Assembly: GCA_964640525.1 (NCBI GenBank)
Contig: CAZXGS010000022.1
Span: 1-43,136, forward strand
Reading direction: 5' to 3'
DNA: 43,136 nucleotides
From: SZAS-103 sp964640525
Lineage (GTDB): Bacteria > Pseudomonadota > Gammaproteobacteria > Xanthomonadales > Xanthomonadaceae
This document shows positions 8,384-15,567 of this stretch, one piece after another. Each line of letters starts with the position of its first letter. The stretch's first letter is position 1. Position numbers and translations under genes: made by a program. The notes below the pieces were generated by a model. That model did not search any database and was not told the origin of the DNA. It was given only the letters and a program-made list of their open reading frames with translations.

Positions 8384-9343
8384 ATGACCCAAGCCCGCTC
8401 CGCGTTGATCGTCCCCGGCAGCCCCGGCACCTTCCATTGCGTCCAGCGTTGCGTCCGCCGCGCCTTCCTGTGCGGACTCGATCGCCTGAGCGGACGTTCG
8501 TTCGAACACCGCAAGGATTGGGTAGAACACCGTCTGGCGTTGCTTGCCGAATGTTTCAGCGTCGCCATCCACGCTTTCGCGGTGATGAGCAACCATCTGC
8601 ATGTCGTGCTCCAGTTCGATCCGGCCTGGCAGGCCGAGTGGACGGATGCCGACGTGGCCGCGCGCTGGGTGCGGCTGTTTCCGCCGAAAGAGGATTCCGA
8701 GGAAGCCCGCGCCGCCAAGCGCGAGCGCTTGCTGGCGCAGCCGGAGCGGTTGGCGGTGCTGCGCGCCCGGCTGGCGGATCTGTCGTGGTTCATGAAGTGC
8801 CTAGCCGAACCGATCGCCCGCCGCGCCAATGGCGAGGACGACTGCAAGGGCCGGTTCTGGGAAGGCCGCTTCAAGGCGCAGGTGTTGTGCGATGAACGCG
8901 CCCTGCTGGCGGCGATGACCTACGTCGATCTCAATCCAGTGCGTGCCGGCATGGCCAAGCGGCTGGAGGACTCCGACCACACCAGCATCAAGGCGCGGCT
9001 GGATGGCGCGCAAGACAATGCCCTGAGCAAGCCCTTGGTGCCGATCCTTGGCAAGCCATTGGTGGCGCTGCTGCCGGTGACGCTGGGCGACTACCTGGCG
9101 CTGGCGGAGTGGACCGGGCAGCAAGTGCGACCGGGCAAGCGCGGTCGCTTGGCCGAAACGCCGAGCGTGCTGGATCGCTTCGAGGCCAAGCCGGAACGCT
9201 GGTCGGTGCGGGTCGCGGCGATCGGCTCGGGTTACTGGCGGGTGGTGGGCGACGTGGACGATCTCATCGAGCGGGCGCGGCAACTCAAGCAGCGCTGGCT
9301 GAAGGGCATCGGCTTGGCGGCCGCGCTGGCCCAGGCTGACTGA
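8384..9343 (+). CDS. REP-associated tyrosine transposase (RAYT, IS200/Y1 family)
   Basis: 319 residues. Single-strand DNA transposase of the HUH Y1 type. The metal-binding pair appears in SNHLHVV (about residues 68-74) and the likely catalytic Tyr in YVDLNPVRAG (about 180-189). The N-terminal GTFHCVQRCVRRAFL matches the RAYT start (xHVxxRxxxRxxxF). RAYTs are thought to mobilise or maintain REP sequences; the array just upstream fits. The start at 8384 matches the family N-terminus; an earlier in-frame start would add 14 unconserved residues. There are no insertion-sequence ends, which is normal for domesticated RAYTs. Confidence 0.93.
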   Translation: MTQARSALIVPGSPGTFHCVQRCVRRAFLCGLDRLSGRSFEHRKDWVEHRLALLAECFSVAIHAFAVMSNHLHVVLQFDPAWQAEWTDADVAARWVRLFPPKEDSEEARAAKRERLLAQPERLAVLRARLADLSWFMKCLAEPIARRANGEDDCKGRFWEGRFKAQVLCDERALLAAMTYVDLNPVRAGMAKRLEDSDHTSIKARLDGAQDNALSKPLVPILGKPLVALLPVTLGDYLALAEWTGQQVRPGKRGRLAETPSVLDRFEAKPERWSVRVAAIGSGYWRVVGDVDDLIERARQLKQRWLKGIGLAAALAQAD

Positions 9344-9514
9344 AAACCCAAGCGATGAAATGTCGCCCGCAAGGGAGGACGACGCGCGGCCGACAAGAAC
9401 ACGCCTCGCGCCTCAATCACGAAATAGAACCGCGCCGAGACGCTTGCGTCGGAAATCGCCGTGAGCTTTGGGAATCTACGGGTGTCCTCGTCTTTCCGTC
9501 TTTCCCCGCAAACG

Positions 9515-9540
9515 GAACAGGGGCCCGCAGGCCCCTGTTC
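9515..9540 (-). terminator. Intrinsic terminator for the glycine-zipper gene
   Basis: Perfect 11-bp stem GAACAGGGGCC / GGCCCCTGTTC with a 4-nt loop, 21 nt after the stop at 9562 on the minus strand. It is followed by a modest T-rich stretch (CCGTTT) rather than a strong T-run. Confidence 0.7.
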
Positions 9541-9561
9541 CTCACGCGCTGCACGCACCGA

Positions 9562-10377
9562 TCAGTACCCGCAGTTGGCCTCGTAATAACGACGGTCACG
9601 GGTGGCGTCGGCTGCGACGCCGTAGCCGATCGCCGCACCGACCGCGGTCGCCGCCGCGCGGCCATCACCCTTGCCGACGGAATTGCCGATCGCCCCGCCG
9701 ATCACCGCACCTAGCAGCTTGGCGCCAGTGTTGTCGCGCCGCACCGGAACGGCGTAGGTGCTGCCCGGAGGACAGGCGTACCCGGCATCGTAGCCATAGT
9801 TCGGCCCTGCGGCGTAGCCGTCGTACTCGTAGGACGCCGGGCCGGCGTAGTAGCCGCCACCGTAGTACCCACCACCGTAGTAGCCGCCACCGTAGGAGTA
9901 CGGATAGCCCCCGAAGGACACGCTCACGTAACCCGGGGAATAGCGCCAGCCGCGGTTCCAGCCCGGATACCCGTACCAGCCGCGATAGCCATTCCAGTAA
10001 CGGCCTCCGTTCCAGTAGTGGCCGCCATACCAGCCGTGGTTGCGGTTCCAGCCGTAGCCGTTGTTCCAGTTGTGGTTGCGGTTCCAGCCGTTGCCGTTGT
10101 TCCAGTTGTGGCCGTTGTTGCCGCCGCTGGACCCGTGGCCACCACCCCAGGATCCGCCCGCATTCCACGAGCCGCCTGCATGCCAGGAACCACCGCTCCA
10201 CTGCGCGCGATTGCCGCGGTACACGCTGCCCTCGCGCTCCACGGCGCGTTGCGCAGGCATCGCGCGCCCGCCGTTCCACTGATGGCCTTGGCCCCGCTGG
10301 CCGCCGTGGTCATAAGGATTTGCCGCTGCAGTTCCGGTCGCCAGGATCGTCAGGACTGCGGCTACGAGAAGTTTCAT
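9562..10377 (-). CDS. Exported Gly/Trp/Asn/Tyr-rich protein with glycine-zipper domain
   Basis: 271 residues. Signal peptide about 1-19 (MKLLVAAVLTILATGTAAA). The body (about 30-190) is low complexity, with GGSWHAGGSW-type and WNNGNGWNRNHN-type repeats and then GGGYYGGGYY repeats. Residues about 218-255 (GAKLLGAVIGGAIGNSVG...) form a glycine-zipper 2TM domain like that of 17-kDa-antigen envelope proteins, ending in YYEANCGY. It is likely in the outer membrane or periplasm, possibly structural or stress-related, but the function is unknown. It has its own terminator (9515-9540) and a long upstream region with a Crp/Clp-like palindrome. Confidence 0.88.
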   Translation of the reverse strand: MKLLVAAVLTILATGTAAANPYDHGGQRGQGHQWNGGRAMPAQRAVEREGSVYRGNRAQWSGGSWHAGGSWNAGGSWGGGHGSSGGNNGHNWNNGNGWNRNHNWNNGYGWNRNHGWYGGHYWNGGRYWNGYRGWYGYPGWNRGWRYSPGYVSVSFGGYPYSYGGGYYGGGYYGGGYYAGPASYEYDGYAAGPNYGYDAGYACPPGSTYAVPVRRDNTGAKLLGAVIGGAIGNSVGKGDGRAAATAVGAAIGYGVAADATRDRRYYEANCGY

Positions 10378-10748
10378 CTGATCCCCCTTGTATGACGCCA
10401 GAGCGCGTCGTGGGTGCCATGGTCACCCCGCATGGGTGTCCTCATCCTGAACCGTGGCGCCTTCGCGCAAGGCCGTTCAGCGTTGGTCTGGCCGCCAGCA
10501 GAATTCCGTTCAGGATTCATCGCTTGCACGTGATGACGGTCACGAATCGGCATCTATCTTCGGCCACGCGAGAACCGCGCTGTCAGGGGCATGGGCAAGC
10601 GCGGGCGAGCCGCGACTCCGCCCGGCGACCGCGACGGGCCTCGGTTCCCTTGCCGATCGTTGTGGCGCATCCTTGCCATGCACCGGCACAACGCGATTCT
10701 TGCCAACATCGCCCTGCGCCCCGACCCGCCATCGAACGGAGGAACCCC
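10378..10748. other. Divergent intergenic region
   Basis: 371 bp between the divergent glycine-zipper and EF-G-like genes. Apart from the palindrome at 10529-10544 and the ribosome site just before 10749, I see no gene or RNA here. Long open frames crossing it are high-GC artefacts. Confidence 0.6.
10529..10544. promoter_or_regulatory. Crp/Clp-like palindrome
   Basis: CGTGATGACGGTCACG has the CGTGA-N6-TCACG symmetry of the Crp/Clp site (TGTGA-N6-TCACA). It lies in the region shared by the divergent genes starting at 10377 and 10749. A pattern match only. Confidence 0.35.
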
Positions 10749-12800
10749 ATGCCCGCCCATGCCACATCACAGATCCGCAACATCGCCCTCGTGGGCCACA
10801 ACGGCGCCGGCAAGACCACCCTTTTCGAAGCCCTGCTGCATGCCGGCGGCGCAATCCAGACGGCAGGCAGCATCGAGCGCGGCACCACGGTATCCGACCA
10901 TGATCCGATGGAACGCGAGCGTCAGCATTCACTGAGCACCGCGGTCGCTTCCATCGACCACGGTGACACCCACATCAACCTGATCGACACCCCCGGATAC
11001 CGCGATTTTCGCGGCCCCGCGCTGGCAGCGATCGACGCGGTCGAGACCTGCGCGATCGTGGTCAATGCCGGCACCGGGATCGAACACTCCACCCGCCGCA
11101 TGATGGAACAGGCCGCGCATCGCGGCCGCGCGAGGCTGCTTGTCGTCAACCGCATCGATGCCGAGGGCGTGGACCTGCCGGCGCTGGTGGACGCGCTGCG
11201 CGAGGCGTTCGGCAACATCTGTCTGCCGGTCAACCTGCCGGCCAACGGCGGGCGCGACACCGTGGACTGCTTCTTCCAGCCCGAGGGCGAGTCCGACTTC
11301 GGGCCGGTCGCAGGCTGGCACCAGAAGATCCTCGACCAGGTGGTGGAGATCAACGAGACCGTGATGGACCATTACCTCGACCTTGGCGAAGGCGGGCTCG
11401 GTCCCCAGGAGTTGCACGATGCTTTCGAGCAGTGCCTGCGCGAAGGCCACCTGGTGCCGATCTGCTTCGCCTCCGCGCGTACCGGCGCGGGAGTGAAGGC
11501 GATCCTGGACATCGCCGAGCGCCTGTTGCCGCATCCTGGCGAAGCCAACCCGCCACCTTTCGTCAAGGGCCATGGCGAGGACGCGCAAGCGATCGTGGCC
11601 CAGCCCGATCCGGGCCTGCACGTCATCGCCGACGTGTTCAAGATCGTCAACGACCCCTTTGTCGGCAAGCTCTCGGTGCTGCGCGTTTACCAGGGCACGA
11701 TCAAGCGCGACAGCCAGTTGTTCATCGATGACGGGCGCAAGCCGTTCAAGGTCGGCCACCTGTTCAAGCTCAAGGGCAAGGACCACGTCGAGATCGAGGT
11801 TGCGATTCCCGGCGACATCGTCGCCGTGGCCAAGGTCGAGGAGATCCATTTCGATGCGGTGCTGCACGACTCCCACGACGAGGACCAGATCCATCTCAAG
11901 CCGCACGAATTCCCGCGGCCGATGTTCGGGCTGGCGATCGAGGCTGCCACCCGCGGCCAGGAGCAGAAGCTGTCCACCGCGCTGCACAAGCTGGCCGAGG
12001 AGGACCCCTGCTTCCACGTCGAGCACAACAAGGAAATGAACGAGGTGGTGATCCGCGGCCTGGGCGAGTTGCACCTGCGGGTGATGCTGGAGCGGATGAA
12101 GTCGCGTTTTGGCGTGGAGGTGACCTCGCACCCGCCGCGGATCGCTTACCGCGAAACGATTTCGATCAAGGCCGAGGGCCACCACCGGCACAAGAAGCAG
12201 ACCGGCGGCGCCGGCCAGTTCGGCGAGGTGTACCTGCGCGTGGAACCGCTGCCGCGCGGGGCTGGTTTCGAGTTCAAGGACGAAGTCAAGGGCGGCACCA
12301 TCCCCGGGCAGTTCATTCCCGCGGTGGAAAAGGGCGTGCGCCAAGTGCTCGACGGCGGCGCGGTGGCCGGTTACCCGCTGCAGGACGTGCGCGTGATCGT
12401 CTATGACGGCAAGTACCACACCGTGGATTCGAAGGAAGTGGCGTTCGTGACCGCGGGCAAGAAGGCTTTTCTCGACGCCATCGCCAAGGCCAGCCCGCAG
12501 GTCCTGGAACCGATCGTGGTGGTCGAGGTGTCCGCACCGGAGAAGCACATGGGCGACATCACCGGCGGGCTGGCAGGCAAGCGTGCGCGCATCAACGGCA
12601 CCGACAGCGGCGGCAACGACGAGATCGTGATCAAGGCACAGATCCCGCTGTCGGAACTGGAAGGTTACGCCGCCGAACTCAAGGGCCTGACGGCCGGGCG
12701 CGGCCGCTACAGCCTGGACTTCAGCCACTACGAGCCAGTCCCGGCAAACGTGCAGAAGCAGTTGACCGAAGCCTACAAGCCAAGGCACGAAGAGGACTGA
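10749..12800 (+). CDS. Elongation factor G-like GTPase (EF-G paralogue)
   Basis: 683 residues with the full EF-G domain order: G domain with P-loop GHNGAGKT (16-23), DTPGY (80-84) and NRID (134-137), then domain II, and domains III-V with the GQFGEVYLRVEP and GGLAGKR-type segments of domains IV/V. The catalytic His of the usual DTPGH motif is Tyr, and the P-loop and NKxD motif deviate, as in FusA2-like paralogues rather than housekeeping EF-G. Not linked to str-operon genes. The role may be in stress or ribosome handling; this is inferred. The ATG at 10749 has a good GGAGG ribosome site; the open frame extends far upstream without similarity. Confidence 0.9.
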   Translation: MPAHATSQIRNIALVGHNGAGKTTLFEALLHAGGAIQTAGSIERGTTVSDHDPMERERQHSLSTAVASIDHGDTHINLIDTPGYRDFRGPALAAIDAVETCAIVVNAGTGIEHSTRRMMEQAAHRGRARLLVVNRIDAEGVDLPALVDALREAFGNICLPVNLPANGGRDTVDCFFQPEGESDFGPVAGWHQKILDQVVEINETVMDHYLDLGEGGLGPQELHDAFEQCLREGHLVPICFASARTGAGVKAILDIAERLLPHPGEANPPPFVKGHGEDAQAIVAQPDPGLHVIADVFKIVNDPFVGKLSVLRVYQGTIKRDSQLFIDDGRKPFKVGHLFKLKGKDHVEIEVAIPGDIVAVAKVEEIHFDAVLHDSHDEDQIHLKPHEFPRPMFGLAIEAATRGQEQKLSTALHKLAEEDPCFHVEHNKEMNEVVIRGLGELHLRVMLERMKSRFGVEVTSHPPRIAYRETISIKAEGHHRHKKQTGGAGQFGEVYLRVEPLPRGAGFEFKDEVKGGTIPGQFIPAVEKGVRQVLDGGAVAGYPLQDVRVIVYDGKYHTVDSKEVAFVTAGKKAFLDAIAKASPQVLEPIVVVEVSAPEKHMGDITGGLAGKRARINGTDSGGNDEIVIKAQIPLSELEGYAAELKGLTAGRGRYSLDFSHYEPVPANVQKQLTEAYKPRHEED

Positions 12801-12937
12801 TCCGCACCGCGGCGCGCGCGCGGCCGGCGGGAACGAGGGCGGGCAGGAATTTTCCTACCCGACGCCGCGGCATGCGCCGATGGGCGCAGGCGGGCCGGAT
12901 GGCCACACTGCATCCACGTCCACGCCTGCCTCCGACC

Positions 12938-13492
12938 ATGCGCCTGACCGCCAGACCAGCGTTGCCCTCCCTCGCCTGCGCGTGCATCTTGCTGATCGCG
13001 CCCGCGTGGGCCGGCGCTCGGCGCGCGCCGAATCCGCCGTCGACGCATCTACAGCCCGCACTCCGCGTCGGACCTGCGGGCTTGCGTGGCAGCGATTCGA
13101 CAATCCGCTGGCTGGATCAGGGCCACGGCGATGCCGACGAGGCTACGGGACGGCGGTTGCCGCGTGACAGGGTCCGCGCACCGCGTACCACGGCGGGCCG
13201 GCCTCACGCGCGCCAAAAGACTGCAGCCAGCGCGCGCCAAAAGACTGCAGCCAGCGCACGCGACGCAGACCTCGAACTTGCCCGCCTGCGCCGCCTGTTG
13301 CGGCAGGAGCGCACGAGCGAGGCATCCGCGCAGCGTCGCCAGGCACGAGCGCGCAGCCAGCGACTCTACGCGCTGGCGCAGACCGACGCACCGATCCTCG
13401 CCGACACCAGCGCCTGCAAGCGCAGCGGGCCGCACGGCGAGGCGATCTACGAGAACTGCGCGCTGTCGGTGGGTGGAAAGCCCGTCCGCTGA
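12938..13492 (+). CDS. Hypothetical exported protein with duplicated 8-residue repeat
   Basis: 184 residues from the ATG at 12938. Residues 1-26 look like a signal peptide with a Cys in the hydrophobic core. The middle is rich in Arg/Ala and contains ARQKTAAS twice, encoded by an exact 24-bp tandem duplication. About 100-150 is a charged Leu/Arg/Glu helix, possibly coiled coil, and a small C-terminal part contains two Cys (SACKRSGPHGEAIYENCAL). I do not recognise the family. It could start upstream (12872), but the signal peptide favours 12938. Confidence 0.55.
   Translation: MRLTARPALPSLACACILLIAPAWAGARRAPNPPSTHLQPALRVGPAGLRGSDSTIRWLDQGHGDADEATGRRLPRDRVRAPRTTAGRPHARQKTAASARQKTAASARDADLELARLRRLLRQERTSEASAQRRQARARSQRLYALAQTDAPILADTSACKRSGPHGEAIYENCALSVGGKPVR
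13207..13254 (+). repeat. 24-bp exact tandem duplication
   Basis: Two identical adjacent 24-bp units (13207-13230, 13231-13254) inside the exported hypothetical, keeping the frame. Confidence 0.9.
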
Positions 13493-13515
13493 AGCAACCC
13501 ACGGGCGGCTACGGC

Positions 13516-13536
13516 CATGCCGATGCGTTCGGCATG
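13516..13536. terminator. Hairpin between convergent genes
   Basis: CATGCCGA / TCGGCATG, perfect 8-bp stem with a 5-nt loop, between the convergent exported hypothetical and azurin genes. There is no T-run on either strand, so it may be a weak bidirectional terminator. Confidence 0.35.
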
Positions 13537-13600
13537 ACCGGGTGCGATCCGCGAATCAGCCCGGGGGCAGCGGGAACGCCGCGTCCGGGCGCGATCGGGA

Positions 13601-14050
13601 TTACTTGACCACCACCACCTTGCCCTTCATCACCGCCCAGTGGCCGGGCGCGGAGCAGAAGAACTCGTAGTCGCCACCGACCTTGAGCTTGCTGCCTGGG
13701 AAGGAGGTGCTGGCCTTGCCGCCGCCGCCGACCACGCTGGTGTGGGCGATCACGCGGGCGTCGCCCTTCTTGACGTAGTTGTTGGCCAGCCCGGCCTTCA
13801 TGCCGTCGTTGGCGATGCCCTGCATGTCGCTGGCCAGCGCGATCACCACGTTGTGGCCCATGGTCGCGGCCGGCAGCTTGCCCGGATGGGTGAGATTGAC
13901 GGTGATCGCCTTGCACGAGGCCGAGACGGTGACCGTGGACAGGTCGAACTTCATCGCATCATCGCCCTTGAGGTTGATGGTGCAGTTGCCGGCGGCATGG
14001 GCCATGCCGGAGGCGGCGAGCAGGACGATGCTGGCGAGCAGGATGCGCAT
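13601..14050 (-). CDS. azu: Azurin, periplasmic type-1 blue copper protein
   Basis: 149 residues. Signal peptide 1-20 (cleavage near AHAA), mature form about 129 residues as in classical azurin. Copper ligands His66, Cys132, His137 and Met141 become 46, 112, 117 and 121 in the mature protein, exactly azurin numbering, and Cys23-Cys46 form the usual disulfide. Carries electrons in the periplasm, for example to nitrite or nitric-oxide reduction. ATG at 14050 with GAGGAG seven bases upstream. An FNR-like box lies 74 nt upstream, so it has its own promoter downstream of the nnrS operon. Neither denitrification reductase is in the window. Confidence 0.95.
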   Translation of the reverse strand: MRILLASIVLLAASGMAHAAGNCTINLKGDDAMKFDLSTVTVSASCKAITVNLTHPGKLPAATMGHNVVIALASDMQGIANDGMKAGLANNYVKKGDARVIAHTSVVGGGGKASTSFPGSKLKVGGDYEFFCSAPGHWAVMKGKVVVVK

Positions 14051-14123
14051 GGGAATCTCCTCGAAGTTTCTTGTGATGGGATGCTGCAACCGCCCATTGT
14101 ACGCCGCCGCGCATGCGCGTGAC

Positions 14124-14137
14124 CTGATGCGGGTCAT
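14124..14137. promoter_or_regulatory. FNR/Anr-type box upstream of azurin
   Basis: On the minus strand ATGACCCGCATCAG matches TTGAY-N4-RTCAA at 8 of 10 positions. The centre is about 80 nt before the azurin ATG, in the gap after the 78-residue protein gene. It suggests low-oxygen induction of azurin. Confidence 0.5.
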
Positions 14138-14171
14138 GGCAATCCCGGTTGGACGCAATCTGCGCGCAGGC

Positions 14172-14408
14172 TCAGGTGCAGCCGCCGCAACAGGTGGAAG
14201 GCAGCTCCGTGACCTGCGAAGCATCCACCGGGTTGCCGCTGGCGGCGAGCATGCCCAGCAGGTCGATCAGCTCGAACCAGCTCGACACCCGCACCAGCCC
14301 GGCGACCGGGTCGATGTGCACGATCGCGGCCGGATCGACCTTGTGGATTTCATCCTCGATCGCGTCCGGGATGGCGATCGGGCGTTCGAAGCGGATGTGG
14401 TATTCCAT
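14172..14408 (-). CDS. Small HMA-like protein with C-terminal CCGGC tail (78 aa)
   Basis: 78 residues. The pattern EYHIRFE (strand), IPDAIEDEIHKV (helix), IVHIDPVAGLVRVSS (two strands), WFELIDLLGMLAASG (helix) resembles the ferredoxin-like fold of heavy-metal-associated domains, but the usual N-terminal CxxC is absent. Instead the protein ends in PSTCCGGCT, a compact three-Cys cluster. Likely cytoplasmic metal or cofactor binding; copper delivery towards the neighbouring azurin is a guess. ATG at 14408, 58 nt after the Cds1-like gene, so probably the last gene of the nnrS operon. I do not recognise a named family. Confidence 0.75.
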   Translation of the reverse strand: MEYHIRFERPIAIPDAIEDEIHKVDPAAIVHIDPVAGLVRVSSWFELIDLLGMLAASGNPVDASQVTELPSTCCGGCT

Positions 14409-14466
14409 GGCGAAGTCCTCGCATGCGGGCCGCTGCGCGGCAGTCGCCGCGATCGGCCGGTGATTG

Positions 14467-15567
14467 TCAGGGCGCCGGGTCCGGGTCGGCGACCCGCCCC
14501 TCGATGCAGGCGCACAGCGCCTGGCTGCACGCGCCGATGTCGATGCCGTGCGCGGTGAGCCACGCCGCATCGAACACGGTGTCGTCGTAGCGCTCGCCGC
14601 GGTCGCACAGCAGGCTGACGATCGCCCCACCCTGCCCGCGCGCGCGCAGTCGCGCCGCCAGCCGCAGGCAGGCGACCAGATTGGTTCCGGACGAGCCGCC
14701 GTAGCGATAGCCCACGCGCTCGCGCAACAGCCAGGCCGCGGCAATGGAGGCGGCATCGTCCACTTCCTCGACCGCATCGACCACCTCGAACAGGAAGCAC
14801 GGCTCCACCTTCGGGCGACCGATGCCCTCGATGAGCGTCGGCTGGCTTGCGCAGGCGTTGCGGTCGCGGCTGCGCCAGCCCTGCGCAAAGGCGCCGCCGC
14901 GCGGCTCGGCCACGCACAAGCCGGTTTCCAGCCGCCGGTAGCGCAGGTAGCGGCCGATCGTGGCCGAGGTGCCGCCGGTGCCGGCGCCGCACACGATCCA
15001 CGCCGGCTGCGGATGCGCCTCGCGCGCCAGTTGCGCCAGGATCGACTCGGCGATGTTGTTGTTGCCGCGCCAGTCGGTCGCCCGTTCCGCCAGACCGAAC
15101 TGATCGAGAAAGCAGGCGCCCTCGGCGACATGCGCAGCCACCCGTCCGGGCACCTGCGCCGGATCGTCCACGAGGTCGCAGATCGCGCCAAGCGCGCGCA
15201 ATTCGCGGATCTTTCCCGGCGCGGTGGCGGCCGGCATCACCGCGGTGAACTGCAGTCCCAGCAGGCGTGCGAACCACGCCTCGGAAATCGCGGTGCTGCC
15301 CGAGGATGCGTCCACCACAGCCTGACCCGCATGCAGGCGGCCGTTGCACAGCGCGTACAGATACAGCGAGCGCGCCAGCCGGTGCTTGAGGCTGCCGGAG
15401 GGATGCGCCGCCTCGTCCTTGAAGTAGAACGCGATGTCGGGAAAACCCGGGAAATCCAGGCGCAGCAGGTGGGTGTCGGCCGAGCGCAGCGCCTCGCGCT
15501 CGAGCACGTGCAGGGCCTGCCGCGACCAGGCGCGATCGTCGGCGCTGCTCGGGCCGGGAGGGTTCAT
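14467..15567 (-). CDS. PLP-dependent cysteine synthase-family enzyme, Cds1-like (possible L-cysteine desulfhydrase)
   Basis: 366 residues of the fold-type II PLP family. The PLP lysine lies in HPSGSLKHRLA (about residues 55-65), the substrate loop in ASSGSTAISEAWFARLLG (about 87-104) and the phosphate-binding glycine loop in CGAGTGGTSATIG (about 193-205). The stretch ERATDWRGNNNIAESI is, as I recall it, characteristic of the Cds1 branch, which releases H2S from cysteine, rather than of CysK/CysM. The true substrate is unproven; a beta-replacement reaction is possible. Its ATG overlaps the decarboxylase stop by 4 nt, so the two are translationally coupled and likely act in one pathway. Confidence 0.82.
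   Translation of the reverse strand: MNPPGPSSADDRAWSRQALHVLEREALRSADTHLLRLDFPGFPDIAFYFKDEAAHPSGSLKHRLARSLYLYALCNGRLHAGQAVVDASSGSTAISEAWFARLLGLQFTAVMPAATAPGKIRELRALGAICDLVDDPAQVPGRVAAHVAEGACFLDQFGLAERATDWRGNNNIAESILAQLAREAHPQPAWIVCGAGTGGTSATIGRYLRYRRLETGLCVAEPRGGAFAQGWRSRDRNACASQPTLIEGIGRPKVEPCFLFEVVDAVEEVDDAASIAAAWLLRERVGYRYGGSSGTNLVACLRLAARLRARGQGGAIVSLLCDRGERYDDTVFDAAWLTAHGIDIGACSQALCACIEGRVADPDPAP

Noticed and set aside
9468..10748. N-terminal extension of the EF-G-like frame
   Set aside because: Ser/Arg-rich translation without similarity, runs through the opposite-strand glycine-zipper gene; the ATG at 10749 has the ribosome site and the family N-terminus.
12841..12860. GGGCAGGAATTTTCCTACCC palindrome after the EF-G-like gene as a regulatory site
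   Set aside because: Imperfect stem, no T-run after it; resembles the GGAAATTTCCTAC flank of the REP units but too short to assign a role.
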